NCBI GenBank assembly: GCA_019313505.1
Contig: JAFDBA010000086.1
Span: 1-10,608, forward strand
DNA length: 10,608 nucleotides
Source: Deltaproteobacteria bacterium
Lineage (GTDB): Bacteria; Desulfobacterota; Desulfobacteria; Desulfobacterales; UBA11574
Direction: 5' to 3'
The translations under genes were made by a program, and so were the position numbers. The notes under the pieces were generated by a model. It made no database searches and was not told the DNA's origin. It was given only the letters and a program-made list of their open reading frames with translations. The stretch's first letter is position 1; each line of letters begins with the position of its first letter. This document shows, one piece after another, positions 1 to 6,939 of this stretch.

Positions 1-594
1 TGTTCCAATGTGTTGTTTCTGCTTATGGTGTTTTTTCAGTAGCATATGGGTGAGTAAGAAGTAATGCCCTGTTACTCCCCGGTAATTTTTTAAAAGGGCC
101 AGATTACTTAACCGTTTAACATTGAACCGTGCACTCGGAAGAAATGTTGAGGGAGGTACAAAGTTAATCAAAATGAACATCTCAGGCCGCAGAGAAATGA
201 AATGAAAATCTACCTGAGGCGTCAGCGGATCGAAAAGATCTTTCAACACATTGTTTTGATATACGGGGTCAGGATATTCTTCTTTCTTGATCTCAACCAT
301 AAGGTGTAAGATTTTGCCATACTTTTGAATTACTTCGGAAAGAGAAGGGATCAAGTTACAATGTTCTTTTAATTCGGCAAGGGTTACCTTGTTTAGTTCT
401 ATATCGGACTTAAAGACTCTTTGGAGGTTATTGTCATGGAGGACAACCGGTTGCAGATCTTTGGTCCAGCGAATATCAAATTCTATACCCCACACACCGG
501 CTTCTTTTACACGATCAAATGCAGCGATTGTATTTTCAAAAACCGTCTTATTATCATGCTCTCCGCGATGTGAAACAATTTTACACTGTTTCAA
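1..594 (-). CDS. Glycerophosphodiester phosphodiesterase (GDPD), C-terminus cut by window edge, apparent 5' frameshift
   Basis: The family hydrolyses glycerophosphodiesters to glycerol-3-phosphate and an alcohol, using a metal ion in a TIM barrel. Counting from the TTG at 594, the visible 198 residues carry the signatures: His9-Arg10-Gly-Glu, Glu20-Asn-Thr, Glu38 and Asp40 in GIEFDIRW, catalytic His53-Asp in VVLHD, and Glu101 in MVEIKK. Full-length members have about 230-260 residues, so the end is missing off the left edge. The start is a problem. The frame is open from 630 but has no ATG or GTG, only the TTG at 594 with no Shine-Dalgarno. An ATG at 628 with AAGGA at 636-640 sits in another frame and stops after 8 codons. 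Losing one base of the G run at 607-610 would join that ATG to the GDPD frame. It is the last gene of the cyclase/lipoprotein block, 89 bases after the TPR gene. No signal peptide is visible, so it is probably cytoplasmic. Confidence 0.87.
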   Translation of the reverse strand, partial: MKQCKIVSHRGEHDNKTVFENTIAAFDRVKEAGVWGIEFDIRWTKDLQPVVLHDNNLQRVFKSDIELNKVTLAELKEHCNLIPSLSEVIQKYGKILHLMVEIKKEEYPDPVYQNNVLKDLFDPLTPQVDFHFISLRPEMFILINFVPPSTFLPSARFNVKRLSNLALLKNYRGVTGHYFLLTHMLLKKHHKQKQHIGT

Positions 595-635
595 TAGTTC
601 TTTATCGGGGATGAAGGGTGACTTCCATGACTAAA

Positions 636-640
636 TCCTT
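636..640 (-). promoter_or_regulatory. Shine-Dalgarno AAGGA of the GDPD gene
   Basis: AAGGA lies 7 bases before the ATG at 626-628 on the minus strand. This is the only well-placed ribosome binding site ahead of the GDPD coding region. Because that ATG is out of frame with the conserved protein, the site is the main evidence that the original start was here and that a one-base indel lies between 628 and about 605. Confidence 0.55.
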
Positions 641-717
641 AAAATGATTTTTTGCATACCCCTGCGGGAAATTTCACCGGGCAAGCCTGTTTTCCTGGGG
701 TTTTTGACTCGGAAAGA

Positions 718-2034
718 CTACTTGACCTTTTCTAATTTTTCTAACAAGCTCCGGGCGTTATTGATATTTATTTTTGCTTTTTTGTGCTCCGGATTCAGGG
801 CTAAGGCCTTTTCCCATTCTTTTATAGCGCTTTGTAGCTCTTCATTCAAAAAATGTTTGACGCCGTTAAGGTAATGTACTTCAGCCTGTTTCTTCTTAGC
901 TTTATAAACATCAGATATGGTTTTTTTAACACAATCATATTGAGGGTCTGCTCTGCTAAGCACATTTAATGCTTCGGTATAGTTTTTTCGAATGATCAAG
1001 TTCTTGCCTTGTTTGCAAAAAGAGGTGTTGATCAGATCTTTGGCCGCTTTATTCGATTTGTCATAATCTAAAATCTTTCCCGCAACAGCAAATACTTGTT
1101 CATATTGTTTTTGTTTTAAAAGGTTTTTAGCTTTAAACAACTCTTTGTTAGTTGCCTGTTGTATTGCTTCTTCAACCCCCTGATATTCGGGAGACACCTT
1201 CTTGAACATCTCCATGACTTCGGGATACTTTTCTTGCCTGCTTAACTCCATTCCAATCTGATAGCAGGAAACATTTTTCAAATCAGATGCCTTTTTGTTC
1301 AACCGATCATATTCAAGAATCTTTTCTGAAACATCCAGCACTTCCCGATATCGTTTTTCTTTCAAAAGGTTTTCCGCTTTTATTAATTCAAAAGGGATAT
1401 TTATTGGGGGTCGGTTAAATTCTGATCCGAGTAGGGGAAGTTCAAGAATGGTCCCGGATACGGGTTCTTCACCGGTTTTAAGATTATTAAAATAGGCGAT
1501 CAGAAAATCTTTTGAAGAATCTTTATAAAATTTCTTTGAAATATCTTTAAGGGTGTCGTTCTCTTTTACTTTATAATTTAGGTATTCTTTTGGATGTAAC
1601 CTGTTTTTTAGGTAGTCTAAAGCCCCTTTATGATTAGGGGCATATCTTAACGTCGTCAGAAACTGCTTTCGTGCGTCTTTGAATCTTCTTTTTTTGCAAA
1701 ACTCTACACCCGTTGTAAAATGCTGCCTGGCTTTATGATCGATGGTAGATTTTAAGGAGGCAATCTTTTCAGGAATTTTTGTACTGTCCGGATTCAGTGT
1801 GCCTGCAATTTGCATGTAAAAAAGGGCGGTTTGCAATTCATCATTTTTTTCATATTCCAGCGCTTTTTCCAGGTAATAAGAAGCGGGCAAAGCTTTAGTG
1901 TGCCCGGGCTCTTTTGTGGAAGGTTTTTTTGAAAGTTTATCGGCGATAGTTCCTAAAAACCCCCGCACACCGGTGCATCCGGTGAAGAAAAACAGAACAA
2001 TTAAAAGTAAATAAATGTTAAACAACTTTTTCAT
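718..2034 (-). CDS. LysM and TPR-repeat lipoprotein
   Basis: I do not recognise a named gene. From the ATG at 2034 the protein has 438 residues: MKK start, hydrophobic stretch and a lipobox-like FTGC with Cys20, so it is probably lipid-anchored in the envelope. Then follow TPR-like helices (about 50-145), a LysM-like domain (about 153-201, beginning YKVKENDTLKDISKKF) that may bind peptidoglycan, two tandem copies of an 82-residue helical unit (217-298 and 299-380), and a C-terminal TPR ending near NPEHKKAKININNARSLLEK. The frame stays open up to a TTG at 2079, but the ATG at 2034 puts the lysines directly before the hydrophobic core, as a signal peptide needs; an ATG at 2046 is also possible. 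No strong Shine-Dalgarno is visible. It sits between a LysM-deacetylase lipoprotein and GDPD on the same strand, suggesting a scaffold role in envelope maintenance, which is inference. Confidence 0.85.
   Translation of the reverse strand: MKKLFNIYLLLIVLFFFTGCTGVRGFLGTIADKLSKKPSTKEPGHTKALPASYYLEKALEYEKNDELQTALFYMQIAGTLNPDSTKIPEKIASLKSTIDHKARQHFTTGVEFCKKRRFKDARKQFLTTLRYAPNHKGALDYLKNRLHPKEYLNYKVKENDTLKDISKKFYKDSSKDFLIAYFNNLKTGEEPVSGTILELPLLGSEFNRPPINIPFELIKAENLLKEKRYREVLDVSEKILEYDRLNKKASDLKNVSCYQIGMELSRQEKYPEVMEMFKKVSPEYQGVEEAIQQATNKELFKAKNLLKQKQYEQVFAVAGKILDYDKSNKAAKDLINTSFCKQGKNLIIRKNYTEALNVLSRADPQYDCVKKTISDVYKAKKKQAEVHYLNGVKHFLNEELQSAIKEWEKALALNPEHKKAKININNARSLLEKLEKVK
895..1386 (-). repeat. 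Two tandem 82-codon units inside the TPR lipoprotein gene
   Basis: Positions 1141-1386 and 895-1140 code for two adjacent 82-residue units that align without gaps. Both contain KAxNLLKxKxY, KILxYD and NKxAxDL. I count about 31 identical residues in 82. The similarity is clear in protein but weak in DNA, so this is an old internal duplication, usual for TPR-type solenoids. Confidence 0.7.
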
Positions 2035-2100
2035 TTCATTTCGCATCAATTTAGTTTTATGAAACAACGAACCTATCAAGCATAAACCGAAAAAGTTAAA

Positions 2101-2199
2101 AGTGATCTAAAGTTAAGGAGTCGCTACGCTCCGGCTATTTATTTTAGATAAAATTGACAGAATACCTTAACTTTAGTCACTTTAGGTCACTTTAGTCAC
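2101..2199. repeat. Inverted/direct-repeat element (REP or MITE-like)
   Basis: The left arm AGTGATCTAAAGTTAAGG (2101-2118) pairs with the right arm CCTTAACTTTAGTCACT (2165-2181), apart from one extra T. The 46-base interval between them includes a GGAG...CTCC hairpin at 2117-2132. The right side continues as near-direct repeats of TTTAGTCAC: 2172-2180, TTTAGGTCAC at 2181-2190, and 2191-2199. The element fills the gap between two lipoprotein genes and runs into the 3' end of the deacetylase gene. On the minus strand the second arm is followed by a T-rich stretch, so its transcript could fold and act as a weak terminator or mRNA stabiliser. It has no coding capacity; a non-autonomous mobile repeat is the likely identity, but copy number cannot be seen here. 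Confidence 0.65.
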
Positions 2200-3135
2200 T
2201 TCACTGATTTTGTATTTATCAATAAAAAACGGATTGGATTTCTTGTCAACGGTGAATGCGGCACGGTAGCCGTGTTTTTTTAACATGGCAATGACGAGAT
2301 TATTGGTTAAACCATACGGATATGCCAGGCATTTGCATTCTTTATTCAGTTTCTTTTCGATCAATTTTTTGGGGTAACTTATTTCCATTTCAAGGGAATT
2401 GAAGTATTCTTTAAACGACTCCTTCTTTTTTAGGGTCGCCAAATTTCTGTGTGTTTTGGTCTGGCATTGGATATCAAACCCGGCTTCCGAGAGCTCTTTG
2501 ATTTGTTTCCATGACATGGCTTTTCCGCCGCCGATAAAATCGGTGTAAATAAAAAATGTAGCCGGGAAACCATATTCTTTCAATATGGGGAAAGCGAAGT
2601 CATATGCGGAGCTCCATCCGTCGTCAAATGTAATCACAACAGATTTTTCAGGTATTTGTTCTTTATAATCGAGAAAATCTAATAATTGATCCAGTGTGAT
2701 AACATGATAGTTGTTCTCCTTAAGATATTTCATCTGGGCTTTAAAGTTACCTTGAGTGATTGATACTTTATTCGGTTTGTTTTCGGAGAAACTGTAGTAT
2801 GCCAAAACCGGGACAGTTTGATAACCACCGGGTTTAAGGCCGCTTTTATTGAAAGGGAATAAGGGGATAATCAATTTCTGTCCTGGAGTCAGAGTTTTGA
2901 TATGGTTAAATTCGGAAATTACCCACTCTTTGGATGGATCGTTCAAGTATTCTGCGGCCAGGGAAGAAGGGGTATCTTTGGCGGTTGTTGTGACAATGAT
3001 AAAGTCGTCATTAATGCGAATTTCAGATATCTCGTGATGGGACCGGGTATCCGTGGCGCAGGCGGAAAGCAATAACAGGGACAATAGAAAAATAAGGCCG
3101 TAAATGGTTTTCATTCTATTTGCGGATCGTTGCAT
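2182..3135 (-). CDS. LysM and NodB-type polysaccharide deacetylase lipoprotein, probably degenerate
   Basis: The 317-residue protein has a signal peptide with lipobox LSAC (Cys26), a LysM-like segment (about 45-92, ending TLTPGQKLIIPL) and a NodB deacetylase domain (about 108-315). Family members remove acetyl groups from N-acetylated sugars using a metal held by Asp and two His. Motif 1 is intact (ITFDDGW, Asp171/Asp172), as is the AYPYG motif (271-275). In motif 2 the first metal-binding His is Gln225 (QTKTH, where HTxTH is expected) with His229 kept. The usual YH near the domain start is YY (113-114). The C-terminus ends soon after NPFFIDKYKI with VTKVT, encoded by the adjacent repeat element, whereas relatives I recall run some 20 residues further. 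Activity is therefore doubtful. The ATG at 3135 has AAAGGA 8 bases upstream and overlaps the cyclase gene by 20 bases; the ATG at 3114, just past the cyclase stop, is an alternative start. Confidence 0.88.
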   Translation of the reverse strand: MQRSANRMKTIYGLIFLLSLLLLSACATDTRSHHEISEIRINDDFIIVTTTAKDTPSSLAAEYLNDPSKEWVISEFNHIKTLTPGQKLIIPLFPFNKSGLKPGGYQTVPVLAYYSFSENKPNKVSITQGNFKAQMKYLKENNYHVITLDQLLDFLDYKEQIPEKSVVITFDDGWSSAYDFAFPILKEYGFPATFFIYTDFIGGGKAMSWKQIKELSEAGFDIQCQTKTHRNLATLKKKESFKEYFNSLEMEISYPKKLIEKKLNKECKCLAYPYGLTNNLVIAMLKKHGYRAAFTVDKKSNPFFIDKYKISEVTKVT

Positions 3136-4849
3136 TGAGCTTATCCTTTATGCTGAGCAACTTAAACGTTTCAACCGGTTTTGTTTTGCCCTTGATATGC
3201 TGTGGTGAAAGTGGTTTTACTGTAATTATGTCTTTAAGATTTTCAAAAACACTTTCACTGATAATAATATCACCGGAACCGGCGAGCTTGTTCAGATGTG
3301 CGGCCAGGTTTACCGTATCGCCAATTACGGTATATTCCATTTTATCCTGTGATCCGATATTGCCTGATACCACAACTCCGGAATTAATTCCGATACCTAC
3401 AGATTGAAGGAGGCTATTTCCATTGTTTTGTTTATTCATAAACTTCTTCTGCATGTCGTTTGCAGCCCTTACACCCCTTTCCACATGATCTTTGTGATAA
3501 ACCGGAACCCCAAAAACTCCCAGAACCGCATCACCGATAAACTTATCCACATATCCGCCGTGATCCTGTATTGCCTGTGTGGCAATCTCAAAGTATTCAT
3601 TCAGACCTTCAACGATTTCTTCAGGCTCCTTGAGCTTTGAATATGATGAAAATCCTCTTATATCGGTGAATATGATGGTGGCTTCATTTCTATGGCCTTT
3701 GAGCCAGGCACTTTCAGGATTGGCCATGATCATTTCAAGAACTTCAGAACCGATATACTTGCCAAACGATTTCTGCATTAGAGAGTTCTTCCAGAGTTCA
3801 TCTCCCATGAGGTTAAACGCGGTGGCCAGGTTTCCAAGCTCGTCATTTCTTGCCAGTATTATTTTGTGCTGATAATTTCCCGAAGCGATTTCACCGGTGG
3901 CCATAACCAGATTTGAAATGGGGCGGGAGAAATGGAATCCGAGCCAAACTGCAATTGCACTTCCGAACAGTATAATGAAAAATGTTATCACGACAATTGT
4001 CAAACGGGCTTTGTGGATTAATTTTTCGATAAAATCGATGGACACTCCGACATGGACTTGACCCAGTTTTTTGCCTTTGAATAATACTGGGCGGGTTAGA
4101 TTCAAAACATTTTGGCCGAATTTTGAGTAGTAATTAAAGTAAGTAACATCTTGTTCTTTTTTCACATCTTCCAAGTGGGCGAACTTTTCAAAGGTCTTGC
4201 CGATTTTAGTTATGTCGGTATGTGCCTTGATGATCTGATTGCGATCAACGATGATGGCATAAAGAAGCCCCTCAACAGCAGTTGCATCTTTTATTAACGT
4301 ATTGAGTCTTAAGATGTTGTCTTCCAGAAGGGGGACCGGAGAGTTGCTGCTGAAATAGTTCAGACTGATTTTGCCGATCTTGACGGTTTGCCGGTAAAGC
4401 CTTTCTTTTTGCTGACTTAAAATGAAAAAACTCATTACAAAAATAGTCGTGATGATAATGACCATGGTTGCAGCAAAAAGCTGGAGCCATATGGGAATGC
4501 GGGGCGAAGGGAGACCTTCCACAAAATTTCCGCGTTTATCTTTAACAAGTCCTTTTATGTCGTCTGCCAGCGTTTTAACCGAAATCTGATATTCAACATT
4601 TACTGCCTTGACCAGTTCTTCTTCCGATGCATAACCGAGTTCAACGATAATCTGCCCTAATCGAACGGCCTTGCCCAAGGTATAGAGTTTCTCTTTTTGT
4701 ACCTTTATGGCTTCCTGGAGTTGTTTTTCGGTAATAATACCTTTCCGTCTCAGGACCTCGCCGATTGTAATACGAAAATCATCGGGAGATTTTCCAAACA
4801 ATTTCTTGATCTTGGAATGAATATATTTTGGTGTGGTTAATAGGTTCAT
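3116..4849 (-). CDS. Membrane-bound class III adenylyl cyclase with MshEN-like N-terminus and HAMP
   Basis: The likely reaction is ATP to cyclic AMP. Domain order in 577 residues: a MshEN/T2SSE_N-like region (about 26-95, with GEVLRRKGIITEKQLQEAI and RLGQIIVELGYASEEELV), membrane segment 1 (about 119-144), an extracytoplasmic sensor (about 145-282), membrane segment 2 (about 283-304), HAMP (about 304-356) and a cyclase domain (about 387-566). Metal-binding Asp396 (IIFTDIRGF) and Asp440 (KFIGDAVLGVFG), purine-selecting Lys436 and Thr507 (class IIIb pattern) and Asn514 are present. The position usually held by the transition-state Arg is His518 (NLAAHL). MshEN domains in type II secretion and MshE ATPases can bind cyclic di-GMP, so cross-talk between messengers is possible but unproven. 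The ATG at 4849 lacks a Shine-Dalgarno but lies below a good promoter, and the frame begins well with the N-terminal domain. First gene of the envelope block. Confidence 0.92.
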   Translation of the reverse strand: MNLLTTPKYIHSKIKKLFGKSPDDFRITIGEVLRRKGIITEKQLQEAIKVQKEKLYTLGKAVRLGQIIVELGYASEEELVKAVNVEYQISVKTLADDIKGLVKDKRGNFVEGLPSPRIPIWLQLFAATMVIIITTIFVMSFFILSQQKERLYRQTVKIGKISLNYFSSNSPVPLLEDNILRLNTLIKDATAVEGLLYAIIVDRNQIIKAHTDITKIGKTFEKFAHLEDVKKEQDVTYFNYYSKFGQNVLNLTRPVLFKGKKLGQVHVGVSIDFIEKLIHKARLTIVVITFFIILFGSAIAVWLGFHFSRPISNLVMATGEIASGNYQHKIILARNDELGNLATAFNLMGDELWKNSLMQKSFGKYIGSEVLEMIMANPESAWLKGHRNEATIIFTDIRGFSSYSKLKEPEEIVEGLNEYFEIATQAIQDHGGYVDKFIGDAVLGVFGVPVYHKDHVERGVRAANDMQKKFMNKQNNGNSLLQSVGIGINSGVVVSGNIGSQDKMEYTVIGDTVNLAAHLNKLAGSGDIIISESVFENLKDIITVKPLSPQHIKGKTKPVETFKLLSIKDKLNATIRK

Positions 4850-4927
4850 GGATAAGATTTCGAGACTTGAAAGTCCAACAGTTTGACGATTAATACGCCT
4901 TTTTTATGAAAAATCTTTAAACTATTA

Positions 4928-4956
4928 ATCTTATCTAAACAGGGCCGATCTGTCAA
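4928..4956 (-). promoter_or_regulatory. Sigma-70 type promoter of the adenylyl cyclase block
   Basis: On the minus strand, a perfect -35 TTGACA (plus-strand 4951-4956) is followed by a 17-base spacer and TAAGAT (4928-4933), a 4 of 6 match to the -10 consensus. The start would fall near 4921, giving a leader of about 70 bases before the ATG at 4849. This suggests the cyclase, two lipoproteins and GDPD are transcribed separately from the phosphorelay genes. Confidence 0.65.
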
Positions 4957-4991
4957 TACTGGAGAAGTGCTCTTGCAGCGATTCTTCAGGC

Positions 4992-5018
4992 AGAGCCGGA
5001 GAACTCTGACTTGGCTCT
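4992..5018. other. Short inverted repeat after the REC-PAS kinase gene
   Basis: AGAGCC at 4992-4997 and GGCTCT at 5013-5018 form a 6-base stem with a 15-base loop; an alternative pairing GGAGA/TCTCC overlaps it. It lies 31 bases past the kinase stop codon and before the cyclase promoter. No T run follows on the minus strand, so it is at most a weak or factor-assisted terminator. Confidence 0.3.
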
Positions 5019-5048
5019 CCGATTAAAGCCGTGCACAGTAGTATATTG

Positions 5049-6557
5049 TCAAATTACCGGCAGATCAACCATAACCTTTGTGTACTCTCCTTCCACACTT
5101 TCGAACAGAAGGTTTCCACCATGATTATTAATTATACCGTGGCTGATTGAAAGCCCCAATCCGGTTCCCTTCCCATGAGGCTTAGTGGAAAAGAATGGGT
5201 CACAAATTTTATTCAAAATGTTTTCGGGTATTCCGGTGCCGCCATCGTAAAATGTTGTTCGAACATAATCTTGATCTTCAAGTTTGATGGACTCACTTTT
5301 AATTTTAAGGAATTTATCTTCATTGAATTCGGGGAATTTCTGGTTTAAGACATGTTGAGCATTGCATAAAATATTTAAAAAGACCTGTTGAATTTGCTGG
5401 CTGCGTATTTTTACTTTGGGCATGGTAGAAGGTACATCAACAGAAATCTTTATCCCATCTTTGATTGCCTGTTTTTTTGCCAGGGCAAGGGTGTTGGATA
5501 TGACATCCTTAATGTTCGAAGGACTGTAATCTTCCTTCCGATCTCGGGCAAAAGAAAGCAAATTCTTCACAATTTCCGCAATCCGCTCCGCCTCTTTGAT
5601 AATTCTTTCCGGGATATGGTCATCAAGGTCCTTCTCATCGGACTGGTCTCTTAATACCTCGGCGTAGCCGATAATTCCGTTTATGGGATTATTTATCTCA
5701 TGCGCGACTCCGGCCGCAAGAGTACCTATAGCTTCCATCCTCTGGATATGCTGAAGTTGAGCTTCTATTTGCGTTCGTCGGCTGACATCATTTAGAATAA
5801 CAAGAAATGAATTGCGATCATCGTTCTTTATAGGTATTAGATTCAATGCAACCTGTTTATTATTTAGTTCCACCGGAGTGTCATAAGGAATTGCGTTTTG
5901 CTTGTTATCATGATCGTACAGCAGTTCCATAATTCTTCTATGATGTTTGTTATTGAAAAATGCCATGAAGTTTGAAGACAATACCGTCTCCTCGGGAATG
6001 CCTATTATTGAGATAGCTGCTGGATTTACATATACTATTTTAAATTCAGGCGTAAGCTCCAAAATACCTTCAGATATATTGTTTAACGTTACTTCAAAGT
6101 GTTTTTTGGAAGCCAGCAACTCCTTTGTAATATTACGCTCATATAGCTTGTCCTGCCCAATTATTTCACTTGACGGTCCTTCTGACCTTCTTGCATCTGA
6201 ATATTCCAGCGCTGTAAGAACATGCTCGGCCATTTTATTAAAAGGCCCCTTTGCAATGCAGATATCGGCGCCATAGTCAGCAAGGCGTGGTTCTTCCTCG
6301 GCTGCAATTGCTGAAAGGATAATGAGAAAAATATTATTAAGTTCTGGCTTACTACGAATTATACGGCAGAGCTTATCACCGCTTATATTCGGCATTACAA
6401 GATCAATAAACATGACGTCCGGAATGCTGGTTTCCAATATTTCAAGGGCGGAAAGACCATCTGATGCCGTCAAAACCTCATGACCTTTTTTCTCAAGCAG
6501 ATTGGTCATGAACTTTAGCATTACCGGATGGTTATCTACAGCCATTATTTTCTTCAT
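5049..6557 (-). CDS. Histidine kinase with N-terminal receiver domain (REC-PAS-HisKA-HATPase)
   Basis: In 502 residues: a receiver domain (about 2-118; phospho-acceptor Asp52 in MFIDLVMPN, Lys103), a linker, PAS (about 152-260), HisKA (about 270-340; phospho-acceptor His286 in GVAHEINNP) and a HATPase_c domain with N box (NILCNA, Asn399), G1 (DGGTGIP, 438-444), F box (DPFFSTKP) and G2 (GKGTGLGLS). No membrane segment is visible, so it is cytoplasmic and likely takes its input from the receiver and PAS domains. The HEINNP type of H box and the single HATPase resemble NtrB-like kinases. Its receiver could accept phosphate from the HPt protein encoded 39 bases upstream, letting one kinase control another. 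AAGGAG sits 7 bases before the ATG. No DNA-binding output domain is present, so the final target is elsewhere. It is the last gene of the signalling cluster. Confidence 0.95.
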   Translation of the reverse strand: MKKIMAVDNHPVMLKFMTNLLEKKGHEVLTASDGLSALEILETSIPDVMFIDLVMPNISGDKLCRIIRSKPELNNIFLIILSAIAAEEEPRLADYGADICIAKGPFNKMAEHVLTALEYSDARRSEGPSSEIIGQDKLYERNITKELLASKKHFEVTLNNISEGILELTPEFKIVYVNPAAISIIGIPEETVLSSNFMAFFNNKHHRRIMELLYDHDNKQNAIPYDTPVELNNKQVALNLIPIKNDDRNSFLVILNDVSRRTQIEAQLQHIQRMEAIGTLAAGVAHEINNPINGIIGYAEVLRDQSDEKDLDDHIPERIIKEAERIAEIVKNLLSFARDRKEDYSPSNIKDVISNTLALAKKQAIKDGIKISVDVPSTMPKVKIRSQQIQQVFLNILCNAQHVLNQKFPEFNEDKFLKIKSESIKLEDQDYVRTTFYDGGTGIPENILNKICDPFFSTKPHGKGTGLGLSISHGIINNHGGNLLFESVEGEYTKVMVDLPVI

Positions 6558-6596
6558 GTGGTCACTCCTTTTAATTTTTAACGAGACCGTCAGAGT

Positions 6597-6914
6597 TTAG
6601 GTACTAACAAAACCGGTAACGTTATCCAGTTTTTCCTGTAGTTTTTTAGCGATTTGTCCGGTTTTTTCCAGTTGTCCGTCACGGACAGTCTTTCCAATTT
6701 CTTCTGCGATTTCATGAAACTCGTTTAATCCCAGGTTCAAAGCGGCGCCTTTCAAAGAATGGGTAATACGAACTGCTTTTTCCGAATTTGCCATATCGAT
6801 AGCAAACCAAAGCTTGTTGAGATCTGCCTTACTGGTCTCAACAAAAAGTTCGAACAGCTCTATATATTCTTCTTCTTCCAGGCCCAGGTTTTTCGATAAT
6901 TCCCTGAAATTCAT
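6597..6914 (-). CDS. Free-standing HPt phosphotransfer protein
   Basis: A 105-residue, all-helical protein matching the usual size of single-domain HPt proteins. The phospho-acceptor is His52 in the motif RITHSLKGAALNLG, followed by the typical helix EFHEIAEEIGKTVRDG. HPt proteins pass phosphate between the receiver domain of a hybrid kinase and another receiver. It lies between the hybrid kinase (25 bases upstream) and the REC-PAS kinase (39 bases downstream), which are its obvious partners. AAGGAG lies 5 bases before the ATG, so it should be well translated. No signal peptide or membrane segment is seen. Confidence 0.93.
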   Translation of the reverse strand: MNFRELSKNLGLEEEEYIELFELFVETSKADLNKLWFAIDMANSEKAVRITHSLKGAALNLGLNEFHEIAEEIGKTVRDGQLEKTGQIAKKLQEKLDNVTGFVST

Positions 6915-6939
6915 AGAAACTCCTTACACTACCGACTTT

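Noticed and set aside
389..874. Plus-strand open frames over the GDPD and TPR genes
   Set aside because: They are antisense shadows; the minus-strand frames show conserved catalytic or repeat motifs.
2035..2079. Longer N-terminus for the TPR lipoprotein from the TTG at 2079
   Set aside because: It would place 15 polar residues ahead of a normal lipoprotein signal peptide; the ATG at 2034 fits better.
2171..2200. CRISPR-like array of TTTAGTCAC repeats
   Set aside because: The units are about 9-10 bases, directly abutting with no spacers, and no cas genes are nearby.
4992..5018. Intrinsic terminator for the phosphorelay operon
   Set aside because: A stem exists but no T run follows in the direction of transcription, so it is listed only as an inverted repeat.
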